Shown: in pieces, positions 1-8,761 of the stretch
Layout of the letters: each line of letters opens with the position of its first letter
Position numbering within the stretch: the first letter of the stretch is position 1
DNA from: Klebsiella sp. BIGb0138
GTDB lineage: Bacteria > Pseudomonadota > Gammaproteobacteria > Enterobacterales > Enterobacteriaceae
Reading direction: 5' to 3'
DNA: 64,000 nt
NCBI RefSeq assembly: GCF_004342285.1
Contig: NZ_SMCV01000001.1
Coordinates: forward strand, 310,001-374,000
Program-made: the position numbers and the translations under genes
Notes under the pieces: model-generated
The model's database searches: none
What the model saw: the letters and a program-made list of their open reading frames with translations, nothing else
What the model was told of the DNA's origin: nothing

Positions 1-1151
1 TCTTTGAAGGCGACCCAGGCGACGCGATAGCCATTTAAAGGCTTACGATCCCAGCTGCCGTGCTCGCTAATAAAAGCGCCGCCGCGATATCTTGCCGGTA
101 AGCCCGTTCCGCTATAGAACCACAGGGCCAGCGGCGCGACGTGTGAGCTCAGGGCATAGTCGGGTTTAATGGCTTTGGCCACCAGATCAGGGCGCTGCGG
201 CTGCACCCGGCGATCGATATGCTGACCAAAATAGCTATATGGCCAGCCATAGAACCCGCCCTCCTGCACAGAGGTGAGATAATCGGGGACCAGATCGGCG
301 CCGATTTCATCGCGCTCATTGACGACCGCCCAGAGTTTTCCGCTCTGCGGTTCCCACTGCAGCCCCGTTGGGTTGCGCAAGCCGCTGGCATAAATACGGC
401 TGGCTCCGCTCGCCACATCGACTTGCAAAATCGCCGCGCGCCGGTATTCCGCGCCGATGCCGTTCTCCGTGATATTACTGTTCGACCCCACGCCGACATA
501 CAGCGTCTTACCGTCCGGGCTGGCCAGCAGGGATTTCGTCCAGTGATGGTTAATCGGGCCTCCGGGAAGTTCCGTCAGCTCGACTCCCGGATCGTCGATC
601 CGCGTCTGCCCGCTCTGATAGTGATATTTGCGCAGGCTATCGGAATTGGCGACATACAGATCGTTACCAATCAGCTGTACGCCGAATGGCGAATGCAGAT
701 TTTCCAGGAAGAGGTGTTTCTGCCACGTCACACCATCGCCATTGCTATTACGGAGCAGCGTGATGCGATTCCCGCCTTTGCCGCCCGCGCCGGAAAAGCT
801 CTGCACCCAGCCCATGATCTTCTGTTTCGGCATGGAAACCGGATCGCCGGTACCGTTGGACTCAATCACCAGCACGTCGCCATTTGGCAATACGTAGAGC
901 TGGCGCGGGTGCAGAAAACCATCGGCCATTTTCTCAATGTGCAGCCCGGCGGCGACTCTCGGTTTTTCCCCCTCTTTCCAGCCGACTCCCCGCGGTACCT
1001 TCATCGGCGGCAACAGGAAATTCTCCGCCGGCGGCAGCGTCGGTTCGGCGCCCATCTGTTGTTTCGGGTCCAGCGTGGAAGCATCGTCGCAGCCGGCCAG
1101 GCCGAGGGCCAAAGAGAGGGTCAGCAGGGAGAGGATATGTTGTTTTTTCAT
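1..1151 (-). CDS. PQQ-type sorbosone/glucose dehydrogenase family lipoprotein (3' end outside window)
   Basis: The frame is open from the ATG at 1151 to the window edge, giving about 383 residues without a stop; the C-terminus is missing. The N-terminus MKKQHILSLLTLSLALGLAGC is a lipoprotein signal with lipobox LAGC, so a membrane-anchored periplasmic protein is expected. The body reads as a six-bladed beta-propeller of the soluble glucose/sorbosone dehydrogenase type, with phrases such as ADGFLHPRQLYVLPNGDVLV, HSPFGVQL, ASGLRNPTGLQW and EGGFYGWPYSYFGQ. Members oxidise sugars or related aldehydes, often with PQQ; the substrate here is unknown. The start lies 3 nt after the stop of the DUF2231 gene, so the two are probably co-transcribed. 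Family call is good; cofactor and substrate are inferred. Confidence 0.82.
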   Translation of the reverse strand, partial: MKKQHILSLLTLSLALGLAGCDDASTLDPKQQMGAEPTLPPAENFLLPPMKVPRGVGWKEGEKPRVAAGLHIEKMADGFLHPRQLYVLPNGDVLVIESNGTGDPVSMPKQKIMGWVQSFSGAGGKGGNRITLLRNSNGDGVTWQKHLFLENLHSPFGVQLIGNDLYVANSDSLRKYHYQSGQTRIDDPGVELTELPGGPINHHWTKSLLASPDGKTLYVGVGSNSNITENGIGAEYRRAAILQVDVASGASRIYASGLRNPTGLQWEPQSGKLWAVVNERDEIGADLVPDYLTSVQEGGFYGWPYSYFGQHIDRRVQPQRPDLVAKAIKPDYALSSHVAPLALWFYSGTGLPARYRGGAFISEHGSWDRKPLNGYRVAWVAFK

Positions 1152-1154
1152 GGC

Positions 1155-1589
1155 TTATACCCCCGCCTTCTGGCGGCTACGAAGCGCCGTCTGAATATTG
1201 GCAATCGATAGCAGTAATACCACCAGCGTTGACAGTATGACTCCCTGAGGGACAACGGCATACGCATCCCGACTGTGGACGAAAGCATTAATAATCGCCA
1301 GCACAACGGCGGCCGCCGAGAGCCAAAAATCCACCTTCGGCGCTGAAAGCGCTGCGAAACCGCCTTTCCATACGTACACCAGGTTAATGAGCCGCGGAAT
1401 AATCGCCAGCACCAGCCCAAAGCTAATCAACCACGCGGCGGCCAGGGTCCACAGAGAATTAAAGCTGGAGAGATAAATCAGATCGAAAATCCACGCGGCG
1501 GTGAAAAAGCCGACCGGTAGCGGGTTAAATAGCCCATATATCGCCACCGCCGAAGCGGCATGACGCGGAGAAAAAAGCGTATTTTGCAT
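1155..1589 (-). CDS. DUF2231-type integral membrane protein
   Basis: A 144-residue protein with about four hydrophobic segments (roughly residues 20-42, 48-70, 85-105 and 114-134) and short polar loops. It resembles the DUF2231 membrane family, which is often encoded next to sorbosone/PQQ-type dehydrogenases and may act as a quinone- or haem-linked membrane partner. That role is inferred from gene context; no haem or metal motif is obvious. It lies immediately upstream of the dehydrogenase lipoprotein gene in the same direction with a 3-nt gap, so a two-gene operon is likely. Confidence 0.7.
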   Translation of the reverse strand: MQNTLFSPRHAASAVAIYGLFNPLPVGFFTAAWIFDLIYLSSFNSLWTLAAAWLISFGLVLAIIPRLINLVYVWKGGFAALSAPKVDFWLSAAAVVLAIINAFVHSRDAYAVVPQGVILSTLVVLLLSIANIQTALRSRQKAGV

Positions 1590-1684
1590 AGCACCTATCC
1601 TTTATTTGAATAATAAGGGGTATAACAAGCGATGAACCTTGCAGGTATAGTTAATCGCGTTACTGACACTGATATTTTATGCGG

Positions 1685-2608
1685 CTAAAGCGTTGGCTGA
1701 TGGAAATGAGGCAAAACACTTTCGGCAATGTCGTGAAAAGTTTCTGCCAGCGGGCGCTGGTTATGCCGAAAATGCAGGCCAATATGATTCACCCCGGCCT
1801 GACGCATGGCATTTAATTCGGTGATTAATCCCTGCACGCCGGTCCGAATACCAAAATGGATGCGTTCAACAGGCGCATGCCGATCCGCCAGCAGATCAAG
1901 ATGAATAAAGCTGATATAGGGTTTATCACCCGCCAGCTTGCGCCACAGCGCGACGCGGCGGACGTGTTCATTGGGTGTGCCGGGATAGGCCAGCCAGCCA
2001 TCCATATGCTTGCCTACCCATTCCGGCGTCTGCTGCGCCAGGCCGGCAACAAGCAGGGGAGGATTCGGCGCCTGAGGTAACAGCTGCACTCCCTGCGGCA
2101 GCGCTTCGCCGTCGTCGGCGCGCAGAATCTCCACGCTGCGGCGAAAGCGTTCGCCGCGGGTGGCGTAATCGACATCAAAAATGGGATATTCCAGCGGCCG
2201 ATCGCCGCTGGCGATCCCCAACAGCAGCCGATTGTGACTCAGGGTCTGGAGCGTGCGGGCCGCTTTTTTTACCAGCCAGGGCTGGCGTAAAGGCAGAACC
2301 ACGGCGGCGGTCCCGAGTAAAATCGTCCGGGTCAACGCGGACAGATAGCCCAGATAGGTCATGGTTTCAAAGACCTGGGCCGCGTCAGCAAACGAAGGGT
2401 CGTAAAGCGGTACGTCTCTGATCCACGCCGCGCGAAAACCCAGCTGGTCGGCCAGGATAATAAGATCTTCATGGCCTGAAAGATCGGGAATGCCGAAAGG
2501 GCGCCCTTCCTGTACCCTTTTACGCTGTCCGCTGGCGGACCAGTCGTTATCCAGCGGAAGCTCAACCCCCACGGAAAAACCGCCTCGCGTTAATGCATCT
2601 AAACTCAT
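1685..2608 (-). CDS. LLM-class flavin-dependent oxidoreductase (luciferase-like)
   Basis: A 307-residue single-domain luciferase-like TIM barrel. Typical phrases are GVELPLDNDW, HEDLIILADQLGFRAAWIRD, LGTAAVVLPLRQPWLVKKAA and LSHNRLLLGIASGDRP, matching the bacterial LLM branch of about 300 residues (I recall it as the BA3436 type). Members use reduced FMN, supplied by a separate reductase, to oxygenate or oxidise small molecules. The ATG at 2608 has a GGAGCG Shine-Dalgarno a few bases upstream. It lies 375 bp downstream of a sulfonate-type ABC transporter operon on the same strand. Since SsuD-like LLM enzymes release sulfite from sulfonates, a role in organosulfur breakdown is possible but unproven. 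A strong inverted repeat at 2721-2757 precedes it. Confidence 0.85.
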   Translation of the reverse strand: MSLDALTRGGFSVGVELPLDNDWSASGQRKRVQEGRPFGIPDLSGHEDLIILADQLGFRAAWIRDVPLYDPSFADAAQVFETMTYLGYLSALTRTILLGTAAVVLPLRQPWLVKKAARTLQTLSHNRLLLGIASGDRPLEYPIFDVDYATRGERFRRSVEILRADDGEALPQGVQLLPQAPNPPLLVAGLAQQTPEWVGKHMDGWLAYPGTPNEHVRRVALWRKLAGDKPYISFIHLDLLADRHAPVERIHFGIRTGVQGLITELNAMRQAGVNHIGLHFRHNQRPLAETFHDIAESVLPHFHQPTL

Positions 2609-2720
2609 GAACCGCTCCGTAACTTACCGATATATAAGGTGTTGGCGAGTGGCTGCAGCGCCCCATCGTGCGGGCAGGCGCTTTAACTGCGGGATAGTGC
2701 GGCGGATGCCGGAAGCGACC

Positions 2721-2757
2721 CGTACCTAAGTCAGGCATATGCTGACTTAGGGTGTAC
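2721..2757. promoter_or_regulatory. Long inverted repeat upstream of the LLM gene
   Basis: CCTAAGTCAG and CTGACTTAGG pair perfectly around a 7-nt loop, and the flanking CGTAC/GTACG extends the stem past a small bulge. There is no T-run on either side, so an operator or mRNA structure is as likely as a terminator. It lies about 110 bp before the LLM start and about 225 bp after the ABC operon. Confidence 0.5.
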
Positions 2758-2983
2758 GCAGAGCCACTGACGTATGACTGCGGGTGAGTATGCGGCGCGT
2801 GACTTTTGCTATAAATACGCATTAACGCAAAATACTTTTGTCTTTAACGCAACAATGATTTTTACGGCGGTCAACCGGAGGGAAAATCAGCGGGATGGGC
2901 GTTTGCCGCCAGTCTCTGGGGGGCCGACGGGTTTCGCCCATTGCGCGGCGAATGGCCGCGGCAAGTCCATCTGCCGCCACCGC

Positions 2984-3769
2984 TCACACATCCAGCGCCC
3001 GCTGTATCTCACGCTTTATCTCCAGCAGCGCGGGATCGTCCAGCGATCTTGGGCGTGATAAAGCAACCTCATATTGGTTATGCAAACGGCCGGGACGCGG
3101 CTTCAGGACGATAATCCGGTCAGACAGATAGAGCGCTTCGTCAATATCGTGCGTCACCATGACCGTTGTAAGTTGATTTTTTTCCCAGACCTGCAGCAGC
3201 TCTTGCTGTAAACGACGGCGCGTCAGGGAATCAAGGGCGCCGAAAGGCTCATCGAGCAGCAATATTTCGGGGTTGGGCGCCAGGCAGCGCGCAATCGCCG
3301 CGCGCTGCGACATACCGCCGGACAGTTGATGCGGCCAGGCTTTCTCAAACCCTGACAACCCGACCAGCTCAATCAACCGGGCGACGCTCTGCCGGTTTTG
3401 CTCCGTCGCGCCTCCCTGGCGCTTGAGACTAAGCAGAATATTGTCTTCAACGCTGAGCCAGGGCAGCAGTCGATGATCCTGAAACACAATCCCGCGGGAT
3501 AAGGACGGCGCATCAATCGGCACGCCGCTGACCAGAACCTGCCCGCTATCGGGCCGATCCAGGCCGGCCAGCATGCGCAATAGCGTGGATTTCCCGCAGC
3601 CGCTGGGGCCAATCAGGCTGACAAACTCCCCCTTTTTCACCGTCAGGGAGATCCGATCCAGCGCCTGAAAGATGCCTTCGTTAACAGTGAAATAACGCGA
3701 CACGTCAACAATGTCGATGGCCTGCGTAGGGTTTGCTGCTGAAGCGACAGGAATTAATGCGTCAACCAC
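2984..3769 (-). CDS. ABC transporter ATPase, nitrate/sulfonate/taurine type
   Basis: A 261-residue cytoplasmic nucleotide-binding subunit. Walker A is GPSGCGKSTLL, the Q-loop lies in FQDHRLLPW, the signature is LSGGMSQRAAIARCL and Walker B is ILLLDEPFGALD, followed by the switch histidine in VTHDIDEA. Length and phrases such as FQDHRLLPWLSVEDN are typical of SsuB/TauB/NrtD-type ATPases. It overlaps the upstream permease gene by 16 nt, implying translational coupling, and is the last gene of the operon. It should power uptake by the two permeases at 3754-5384 with the binding protein at 7341-8432. The substrate is unknown. Confidence 0.93.
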   Translation of the reverse strand: MVDALIPVASAANPTQAIDIVDVSRYFTVNEGIFQALDRISLTVKKGEFVSLIGPSGCGKSTLLRMLAGLDRPDSGQVLVSGVPIDAPSLSRGIVFQDHRLLPWLSVEDNILLSLKRQGGATEQNRQSVARLIELVGLSGFEKAWPHQLSGGMSQRAAIARCLAPNPEILLLDEPFGALDSLTRRRLQQELLQVWEKNQLTTVMVTHDIDEALYLSDRIIVLKPRPGRLHNQYEVALSRPRSLDDPALLEIKREIQRALDV

Positions 3770-4551
3770 GGTGTTATTCTCCGGGATAAAAGTGCAATCG
3801 CACGGTTTAACAGAATGCCAATGACGGCCAACGTGAATACGCCCACAATCACCTTGTCCATATCACCGTACATACGGGCCGCCGCAAGATAGATACCTAA
3901 GCCATCGCCCAACCCATTAACGTAGCCGGTCCCGACTAAATATTCGGTGCCAATGGTCCCGAGCCACGCGATGGTGAAGGCGGTTTCCAGTCCGCTCACC
4001 ATCGCCGGCAGCGCGGCGGGAAGCGTAATACGCGTCAATATCTGGATGGCGTTGAATTCAAGCAGGTAACCCACTTCGCGATATTTTTCCGCGACCTGAC
4101 GACAGCCTTCGCGCGTGCTAAGCAGCATCGGGAAAAAAGCGCCTAGCGAAATCTCGGTAATTTTCAATCCTTCGCCGGTGCCGACCCACGCGCTTAATAG
4201 CGGGATCCATGCGAACAGCGCAATCTGCTGTAGCCCGTTAAACGTCGGTGAAAACAGACGATGGGAGAGGCCGTTGGTTCCCAGCAGCATGCCGACCGCC
4301 AATCCGGCCAACCCGCCAATCAGCAAACCGGCCAGCGCACGCAGAACCGTGGCGCTAATCGCCAGCGGTAATGAGCCATCGCCAAGGCTTTGCCATAGGG
4401 TATGCACTACCTGAAGGGGAGAGACCATAATATTGGCATTCATCGCCCGGGCGTGGCTCAGCGCCGCCCACAGCAGCAGCAGGCCCAGCGGCAAAATCAC
4501 GGCGCGCCAGCGGCGGGAAAACGCCACCTTGCGCCCTTGTATCTGGCTCAT
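3754..4551 (-). CDS. ABC transporter permease, SsuC/TauC-like
   Basis: A 265-residue inner-membrane permease with about six hydrophobic helices. The EAA-type cytoplasmic loop, which docks the ATPase, is around GYLLEFNAIQILTRITLPAALPAMVSGLETAF. The pattern fits the sulfonate/nitrate/taurine permease family. It overlaps the preceding permease gene (stop after 4548) by 4 nt as ATGA and the ATPase by 16 nt. Together with the next permease it should form a heterodimeric channel; most SsuC systems use a homodimer, so two different permeases are a feature of this subtype. Confidence 0.9.
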   Translation of the reverse strand: MSQIQGRKVAFSRRWRAVILPLGLLLLWAALSHARAMNANIMVSPLQVVHTLWQSLGDGSLPLAISATVLRALAGLLIGGLAGLAVGMLLGTNGLSHRLFSPTFNGLQQIALFAWIPLLSAWVGTGEGLKITEISLGAFFPMLLSTREGCRQVAEKYREVGYLLEFNAIQILTRITLPAALPAMVSGLETAFTIAWLGTIGTEYLVGTGYVNGLGDGLGIYLAAARMYGDMDKVIVGVFTLAVIGILLNRAIALLSRRITPWLTH

Positions 4552-5384
4552 GACGCGCCCTCATCCGCCCAGCGCATCAGGCGTTTTTCCCAGCGCGATG
4601 CCAGGTAATCAATCAGCCAGCCGATCAGACCAATAAACACCATGGTGACAAACACCACATCGAGCTGGAAGGCTTTACGCCCCCACGTCATCAGATAGCC
4701 AATCCCGGCGGCGGAGGCGATCATTTCCACCAGAACGAGCGCTTTCCAGCCTTTGCTCAACGACAGGCGCAAACCGGTAAAAATAGCCGGGGCAATGGCG
4801 GGTAAATAAATAATCCGCAAGCGCTCGCTGCCGCTCAGCTCAAGCGCCCTGGCGACATCGCGGTATTTTTGCGGCAGATCGCGCGCGGCGTTATAGCTGG
4901 AAATCAGCACCGGCAGAAAGCAGGTTTTCGCGATGAGTACAAACTTCAGCGTTTCCCCGATACCAAAAATCAGCATAAAGAACGGCAGCCAGCCCAGCGA
5001 CGGTACCAGGCAAATCGCGCGCACCGTCGGGCCAATATACTCGTCGGCAGCGCTGGAGGTGGCAAAAAGCAAACCACAGGCCAGCCCGAGCGTACTGCCG
5101 ACCAAAAAGCCGCCCGTGAGACGAAGCAGACTGATGCGTAAGGCTTCCCCCAGCTCGCCGGAGTGAATCAACTCAATCGCCGTTTGCAGGGTGAAAGACG
5201 GCGCCGGCAGGATCTGCTCCGGCATCCACGCGAAATCGCTGGCGACCTGCCATAGCAGCAGGATAAACGCCGGAAAGACCAGCGCCAACAGGCTATTGAA
5301 TAGCCACGGATAGCGTCTGGTTGCGACCCGCCGCGGCAGTTGTTCGGACGCCTTTAGCGTTTGAGGAATGACGATGCTTCTCAT
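4548..5384 (-). CDS. ABC transporter permease, SsuC/TauC-like (second subunit)
   Basis: A 278-residue membrane protein related to its neighbour, with an N-terminal cytoplasmic stretch, a first helix near residues 27-48 and five more. The EAA-like loop is visible at ARALELSGSERLRIIYLPAIAPAIFTGLRLSL, close to the family consensus. The start overlaps the ferredoxin gene stop by 4 nt and its own stop overlaps the next start by 4 nt, so the whole set appears to be one polycistronic message. It should pair with the permease at 3754-4551. Confidence 0.9.
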   Translation of the reverse strand: MRSIVIPQTLKASEQLPRRVATRRYPWLFNSLLALVFPAFILLLWQVASDFAWMPEQILPAPSFTLQTAIELIHSGELGEALRISLLRLTGGFLVGSTLGLACGLLFATSSAADEYIGPTVRAICLVPSLGWLPFFMLIFGIGETLKFVLIAKTCFLPVLISSYNAARDLPQKYRDVARALELSGSERLRIIYLPAIAPAIFTGLRLSLSKGWKALVLVEMIASAAGIGYLMTWGRKAFQLDVVFVTMVFIGLIGWLIDYLASRWEKRLMRWADEGAS

Positions 5385-5743
5385 GATGACGACTCCCGTT
5401 GCCTCGATTGCTGCTGACGGTACAGTTCACGAATGCGATAGGTTTGATCGTTTTCCGCTCCGCCGGCGCGCCCCTGCTTCCAGCCAAGATTAAGCGCGTA
5501 CTCGCCCATATGGCCGGCGCGAGACACCGTCTCCTCTCTCACCTGGGCGCTTTTTTCCGCATCCGGGGCGACGTACAGCGCATCCGTCGGGCAGTAGATT
5601 TCACACATAAAGCACGTCTGGCAATCCTGCTGACGGGCGATGATCGGCGCCCGTCCCTGAACGCTATCAAATACGTTGGCAGGACAAACGGTGACGCAGC
5701 GATCGCAGGCAATGCAGGATGCTGCAGAGATAATTTCAATCAA
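5381..5743 (-). CDS. Two-[4Fe-4S] ferredoxin subunit, AprB-like
   Basis: A 120-residue protein with two cysteine motifs, CIACDRCVTVCP near the N-terminus and CQTCFMCEIYCP around residues 40-52, each followed by the usual hydrophobic turn (ANVFD, TDALYV). This predicts two [4Fe-4S] clusters. It starts directly after the flavoprotein gene, like aprA-aprB of adenylylsulfate reductase, so it probably carries electrons to or from that flavoprotein. The tail after residue 70 is short and charged, unlike the longer AprB tail. Its place inside an ABC transporter operon suggests that the imported compound, or a product of it, is the redox substrate. Confidence 0.88.
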   Translation of the reverse strand: MIEIISAASCIACDRCVTVCPANVFDSVQGRAPIIARQQDCQTCFMCEIYCPTDALYVAPDAEKSAQVREETVSRAGHMGEYALNLGWKQGRAGGAENDQTYRIRELYRQQQSRQRESSS

Positions 5744-7357
5744 TTACTCCCCCTCCGATAACGCATGGCTGTCCCACGCGGGCGCATTCAGGCCATGAAT
5801 AACGATGCGTTTAGCGAACGCCGGCTGGCTATGCGGACGATCCAACAGGCGATGAATGCCCCGACTCTCCTGCCGCAGCAACGCGGCTTTATAGGACCAG
5901 CGGGAGACCTTCAGCAGGGAACGAGCTTCGCGTCTGCGCAGCAGTTCAACCAGCGAATCGCTGGCGCTGTAGCCGTATAAGCCGAGTGATTTAGAAAGAC
6001 CGTTCAGGCGGCTGAGCGATTGACTGATGCCCGCCGACGTGCGGAAGAAGTTCTTATTCAACGGCAGCATTTCGTCGCGAACGGCATCAAGAATGGCGGC
6101 CGGCTGCTGCGCATCGGCGCCCGCCCCGCTGCCGTACAGGTCGTAGCCCAGTCCGCCTACGTTCAGCAGCGGCGTCTGGCGATGCCTTTGCCGACGTGCG
6201 GCGGCCAGCGGTTTTAGTTTCCCGGCGGCGCGGGCCGCCGCGAGACCCGAGGCGCGCCCGCTGGCGATAGCCCAGGCGGCGTTGGGGCCGCCGCCGCCGC
6301 TGATCACGCCATTCATACCTTCACGGCTGGCGGCATCGCCGGCGGCGTACAATCCCGCAACGTCCGTCGCGCCGTGGCTATCCTGCAAGCGCAGTCCTCC
6401 CAGGCCGCGCACCGTCCCTTCGCAGCGCAGCACGACTTCAAACTTGTCGCTAAACGGGTTGATTCCCTGGCGGTCAAACGGCACAAAGCAGTTGGGCTGC
6501 GACTGGCGCAGGCAGGCCTGCAGCGGCGGGTCAGCACGGTCCAGACAGGCGTAAACCGGCCCGCTAAGTAAGGCCTGCGCCAGCGCCGTCTGGCGGTCGC
6601 CTTCAATCGCCAGCACATGACCATTGGCGTCGTAGAAGGTCGCCCACTGATAAATGACGCCTTTGTTCATGGAGGTATGGACCGGCGTAATCCCATACTG
6701 AGCGCTATATTCCATGCCGGACAGCGCCGCTCCCGCCTCCATCCCCATCACGTAGCCATCGCCAGTCAGCCCGGTTGCGCCTAAAATACGTTCGCCGAAC
6801 GCGCAGCCGCCGGTAGCCAGCACCACGCTGGAGGCGGTCACGCGCCAGAAGAAGTTTTTTTGCCGGTTCAACCCCACCGCGCCCGCCACGCCATCGGCAT
6901 CCTTCAGCAGCGCGAGCGCGGGTGAATGGTCCATAATCGTCACGCCCGCTTCACGTGCCTTCTGGCGCATAAAACGCATATAATCCGGGCCGCGCAAATT
7001 GGCCAGATAGGGGTTGCCGCCGTGGTCGTGCGGGAACGGATAGCCCCAGGCAAGCAGCTGTTGTAAACCTTCCCAACAGCCCGCCAGGGTACGCTGCATC
7101 ACTTCAGGTGCCGCCAGCTCGCCGGTAAGCCGACGGCGCCGGGCGATCTCATCTTCCCGCTGCCCGGGCGGAACGCACCAGGTGCCGGTATTGGAGGGCG
7201 CCGTCGCGCCGCTGGTGCCGAAATATCCCTTATCGGCAAGGATCACCCGACATCCGCTGCGCGCCGCTATCAGCGCCGCCCATGCTCCCGCCGGGCCGCC
7301 GCCGACCACCAGCACATCGGCGCTCTCCTCAACGATCTCGCTATTGGCTCTGGACAT
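5744..7357 (-). CDS. FAD-dependent oxidoreductase, fumarate reductase/AprA-like flavoprotein
   Basis: A flavoprotein of about 537 residues. The dinucleotide-binding motif is VLVVGGGPAGAWAALIAARSG near the N-terminus. Later come the FAD-domain phrases ATGGCAFGERILGATGLTGDGYVMG and GLYAAGDAASREGMNG, characteristic of the fumarate reductase/succinate dehydrogenase/adenylylsulfate reductase superfamily. I start at the ATG at 7357, not the upstream in-frame ATG at 7414: it has a GGAGAACCTG Shine-Dalgarno and leaves only a 17-nt overlap with the binding-protein gene. The partner ferredoxin follows immediately. No SdhB/C/D-type genes are nearby, so it is not a respiratory complex II. Its substrate is unknown; organosulfur chemistry is a guess from the transporter type. 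Confidence 0.85.
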   Translation of the reverse strand: MSRANSEIVEESADVLVVGGGPAGAWAALIAARSGCRVILADKGYFGTSGATAPSNTGTWCVPPGQREDEIARRRRLTGELAAPEVMQRTLAGCWEGLQQLLAWGYPFPHDHGGNPYLANLRGPDYMRFMRQKAREAGVTIMDHSPALALLKDADGVAGAVGLNRQKNFFWRVTASSVVLATGGCAFGERILGATGLTGDGYVMGMEAGAALSGMEYSAQYGITPVHTSMNKGVIYQWATFYDANGHVLAIEGDRQTALAQALLSGPVYACLDRADPPLQACLRQSQPNCFVPFDRQGINPFSDKFEVVLRCEGTVRGLGGLRLQDSHGATDVAGLYAAGDAASREGMNGVISGGGGPNAAWAIASGRASGLAAARAAGKLKPLAAARRQRHRQTPLLNVGGLGYDLYGSGAGADAQQPAAILDAVRDEMLPLNKNFFRTSAGISQSLSRLNGLSKSLGLYGYSASDSLVELLRRREARSLLKVSRWSYKAALLRQESRGIHRLLDRPHSQPAFAKRIVIHGLNAPAWDSHALSEGE

Positions 7358-8432
7358 CAGGTTCTCCGTTCGCCGCTTTTTTGGTCCACAGGGAGGTATA
7401 GCCGTACTTTTCAATGGCGCGATTCAGATAGCTCGGGTCGACCCACGTCGATACATCAATGTCGCGGCGAATCAGCTTACTCTGCTTCGCAAACGCAATC
7501 CCGCGGCGCAGGTTCGCCAGATAGTAATCATCCAGCAGCGGGCTGAGACGATCCTTTAACAAATCCCCTTTATAGTCCGTCTCCAGACTGTTGGCCGGAA
7601 CTTTGGTCAATGCCCACCAGGCGAAAACCTGCGGGCGATTCTTCTCGTCAGCGACAAACGCGGCGGCTTTGACGAAAGCGTCGACAACCCGCTGAGTGGC
7701 CTGCGGATACTGTTTAAGGAAATTATTTGTCACCACCAGCGAGCCAAAAATATTGGCAGGGTCGGATTTGCCTTTGGTGGTGTAGATCTGCGTGGCGATG
7801 CCTTTATCCAGCAGCGTCAATACGTCAGAGGTGCCGACGATGACGTCAATATCGCCGGAGGTCAGGGCGGAAATTTGGTCGGCGGATTTTAAGTCGAAGA
7901 GCTGAATATCATTTTCCGTCAGCCCCTGTTCCGACAACAGCGTCGCCAGCGATAACTCCAGAATCGTCCCGCGCGAAACCGAGACTTTTTTACCTTTCAA
8001 ATCCTGCAGGCTTGTGATCGGCGAATCTTTACGCACCACCACGTAAATGGGGCTACTGCCGTAAGAGGCAAGTACGGTGGTGCCTAAACCCGATCCCCGT
8101 CCGACGATGTTAGGTAAGCCGCCGTAATTAGCGAAATCCAGCTGTCCGTTGGCTAAAGCTTCATTAATTGCCGGACCGGTTCCCTGTGGAAACTGCCAGT
8201 CAATTTTGACGTTGTCTTTAGCAAATTCGTCTTCCAGATAGTGCCCCGCGCGCACCACACCGATGACCGCCGAGCCGTACGGCGTACCGTAGGGATTGCC
8301 CTGCCCCGCAATATGGATAACCGATGGCAGTTGTTCTTCGGCATACAGAGGGCCTGAAAATCCGAGCATCAAGGTGAACGTACCCAGCAATACCTTCGTC
8401 AGATAGTGTTTTTTTATCGTATTTATAAACAA
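7341..8432 (-). CDS. ABC transporter substrate-binding protein, SsuA/NrtA-like
   Basis: A 363-residue periplasmic binding protein. A signal peptide with a hydrophobic core (VLLGTFTLMLGFSGPLYA) ends near residue 31. The mature part has typical sulfonate-binder phrases: FPQGTGPAINEALANGQLDFANYGGLPNIV, KKVSVSRGTILELSLATLL and GDIDVIVGTSDV. The start is TTG at 8432, preceded by GAGGGATGGCAA; no better in-frame ATG exists before the signal peptide. It is the first gene of the six-gene operon down to 2984. The ligand cannot be read from sequence; sulfonates, taurine-like amines, nitrate or thiamine precursors are alternatives in this fold family. Confidence 0.88.
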   Translation of the reverse strand: MFINTIKKHYLTKVLLGTFTLMLGFSGPLYAEEQLPSVIHIAGQGNPYGTPYGSAVIGVVRAGHYLEDEFAKDNVKIDWQFPQGTGPAINEALANGQLDFANYGGLPNIVGRGSGLGTTVLASYGSSPIYVVVRKDSPITSLQDLKGKKVSVSRGTILELSLATLLSEQGLTENDIQLFDLKSADQISALTSGDIDVIVGTSDVLTLLDKGIATQIYTTKGKSDPANIFGSLVVTNNFLKQYPQATQRVVDAFVKAAAFVADEKNRPQVFAWWALTKVPANSLETDYKGDLLKDRLSPLLDDYYLANLRRGIAFAKQSKLIRRDIDVSTWVDPSYLNRAIEKYGYTSLWTKKAANGEPDVQSQ

Positions 8433-8690
8433 TTGCCATCCCTCTGGTGGTGACCGATTGATTGGTTAAAAAATGATAATAAGGCATAACATTTGTGTTA
8501 CATATGCCAATAAAATGAATGTAATTGGGATTTATTGATAAACAGGCAGGCGGTTGTTTACCTGGATCGCGGCGGGATCGCCGCGATCTGACGAGGGAGA
8601 AGGAGAAAAAGAGGGTAAGGCTGGCGAGGTTCTACGCTCTATCCTGCAGCTATGCCATCAAGGCATGTATTCCAGTCACGGCGGCTAACC

Positions 8691-8716
8691 CCTGTATGGC
8701 GTTTGCGCCATACAGG
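8691..8716. terminator. Perfect 11-bp hairpin between two genes
   Basis: CCTGTATGGCG and CGCCATACAGG pair with a TTTG loop. It lies 46 bp beyond the stop of the lipoprotein gene and about 260 bp before the binding-protein start. The U-run is weak (ATATTT on the plus side only), so termination is likely but not certain. Nothing else was recognised in 8433-8761. Confidence 0.5.
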
Positions 8717-8761
8717 ATATTTGTACCCTCAGAGACTGACCGTGTGGGCAAGACCGTAAAG

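Noticed and set aside
219..1211. Long plus-strand frame opposite the sorbosone dehydrogenase
   Set aside because: It is the antisense shadow of a convincing minus-strand lipoprotein enzyme; its own translation is basic and shows no domain.
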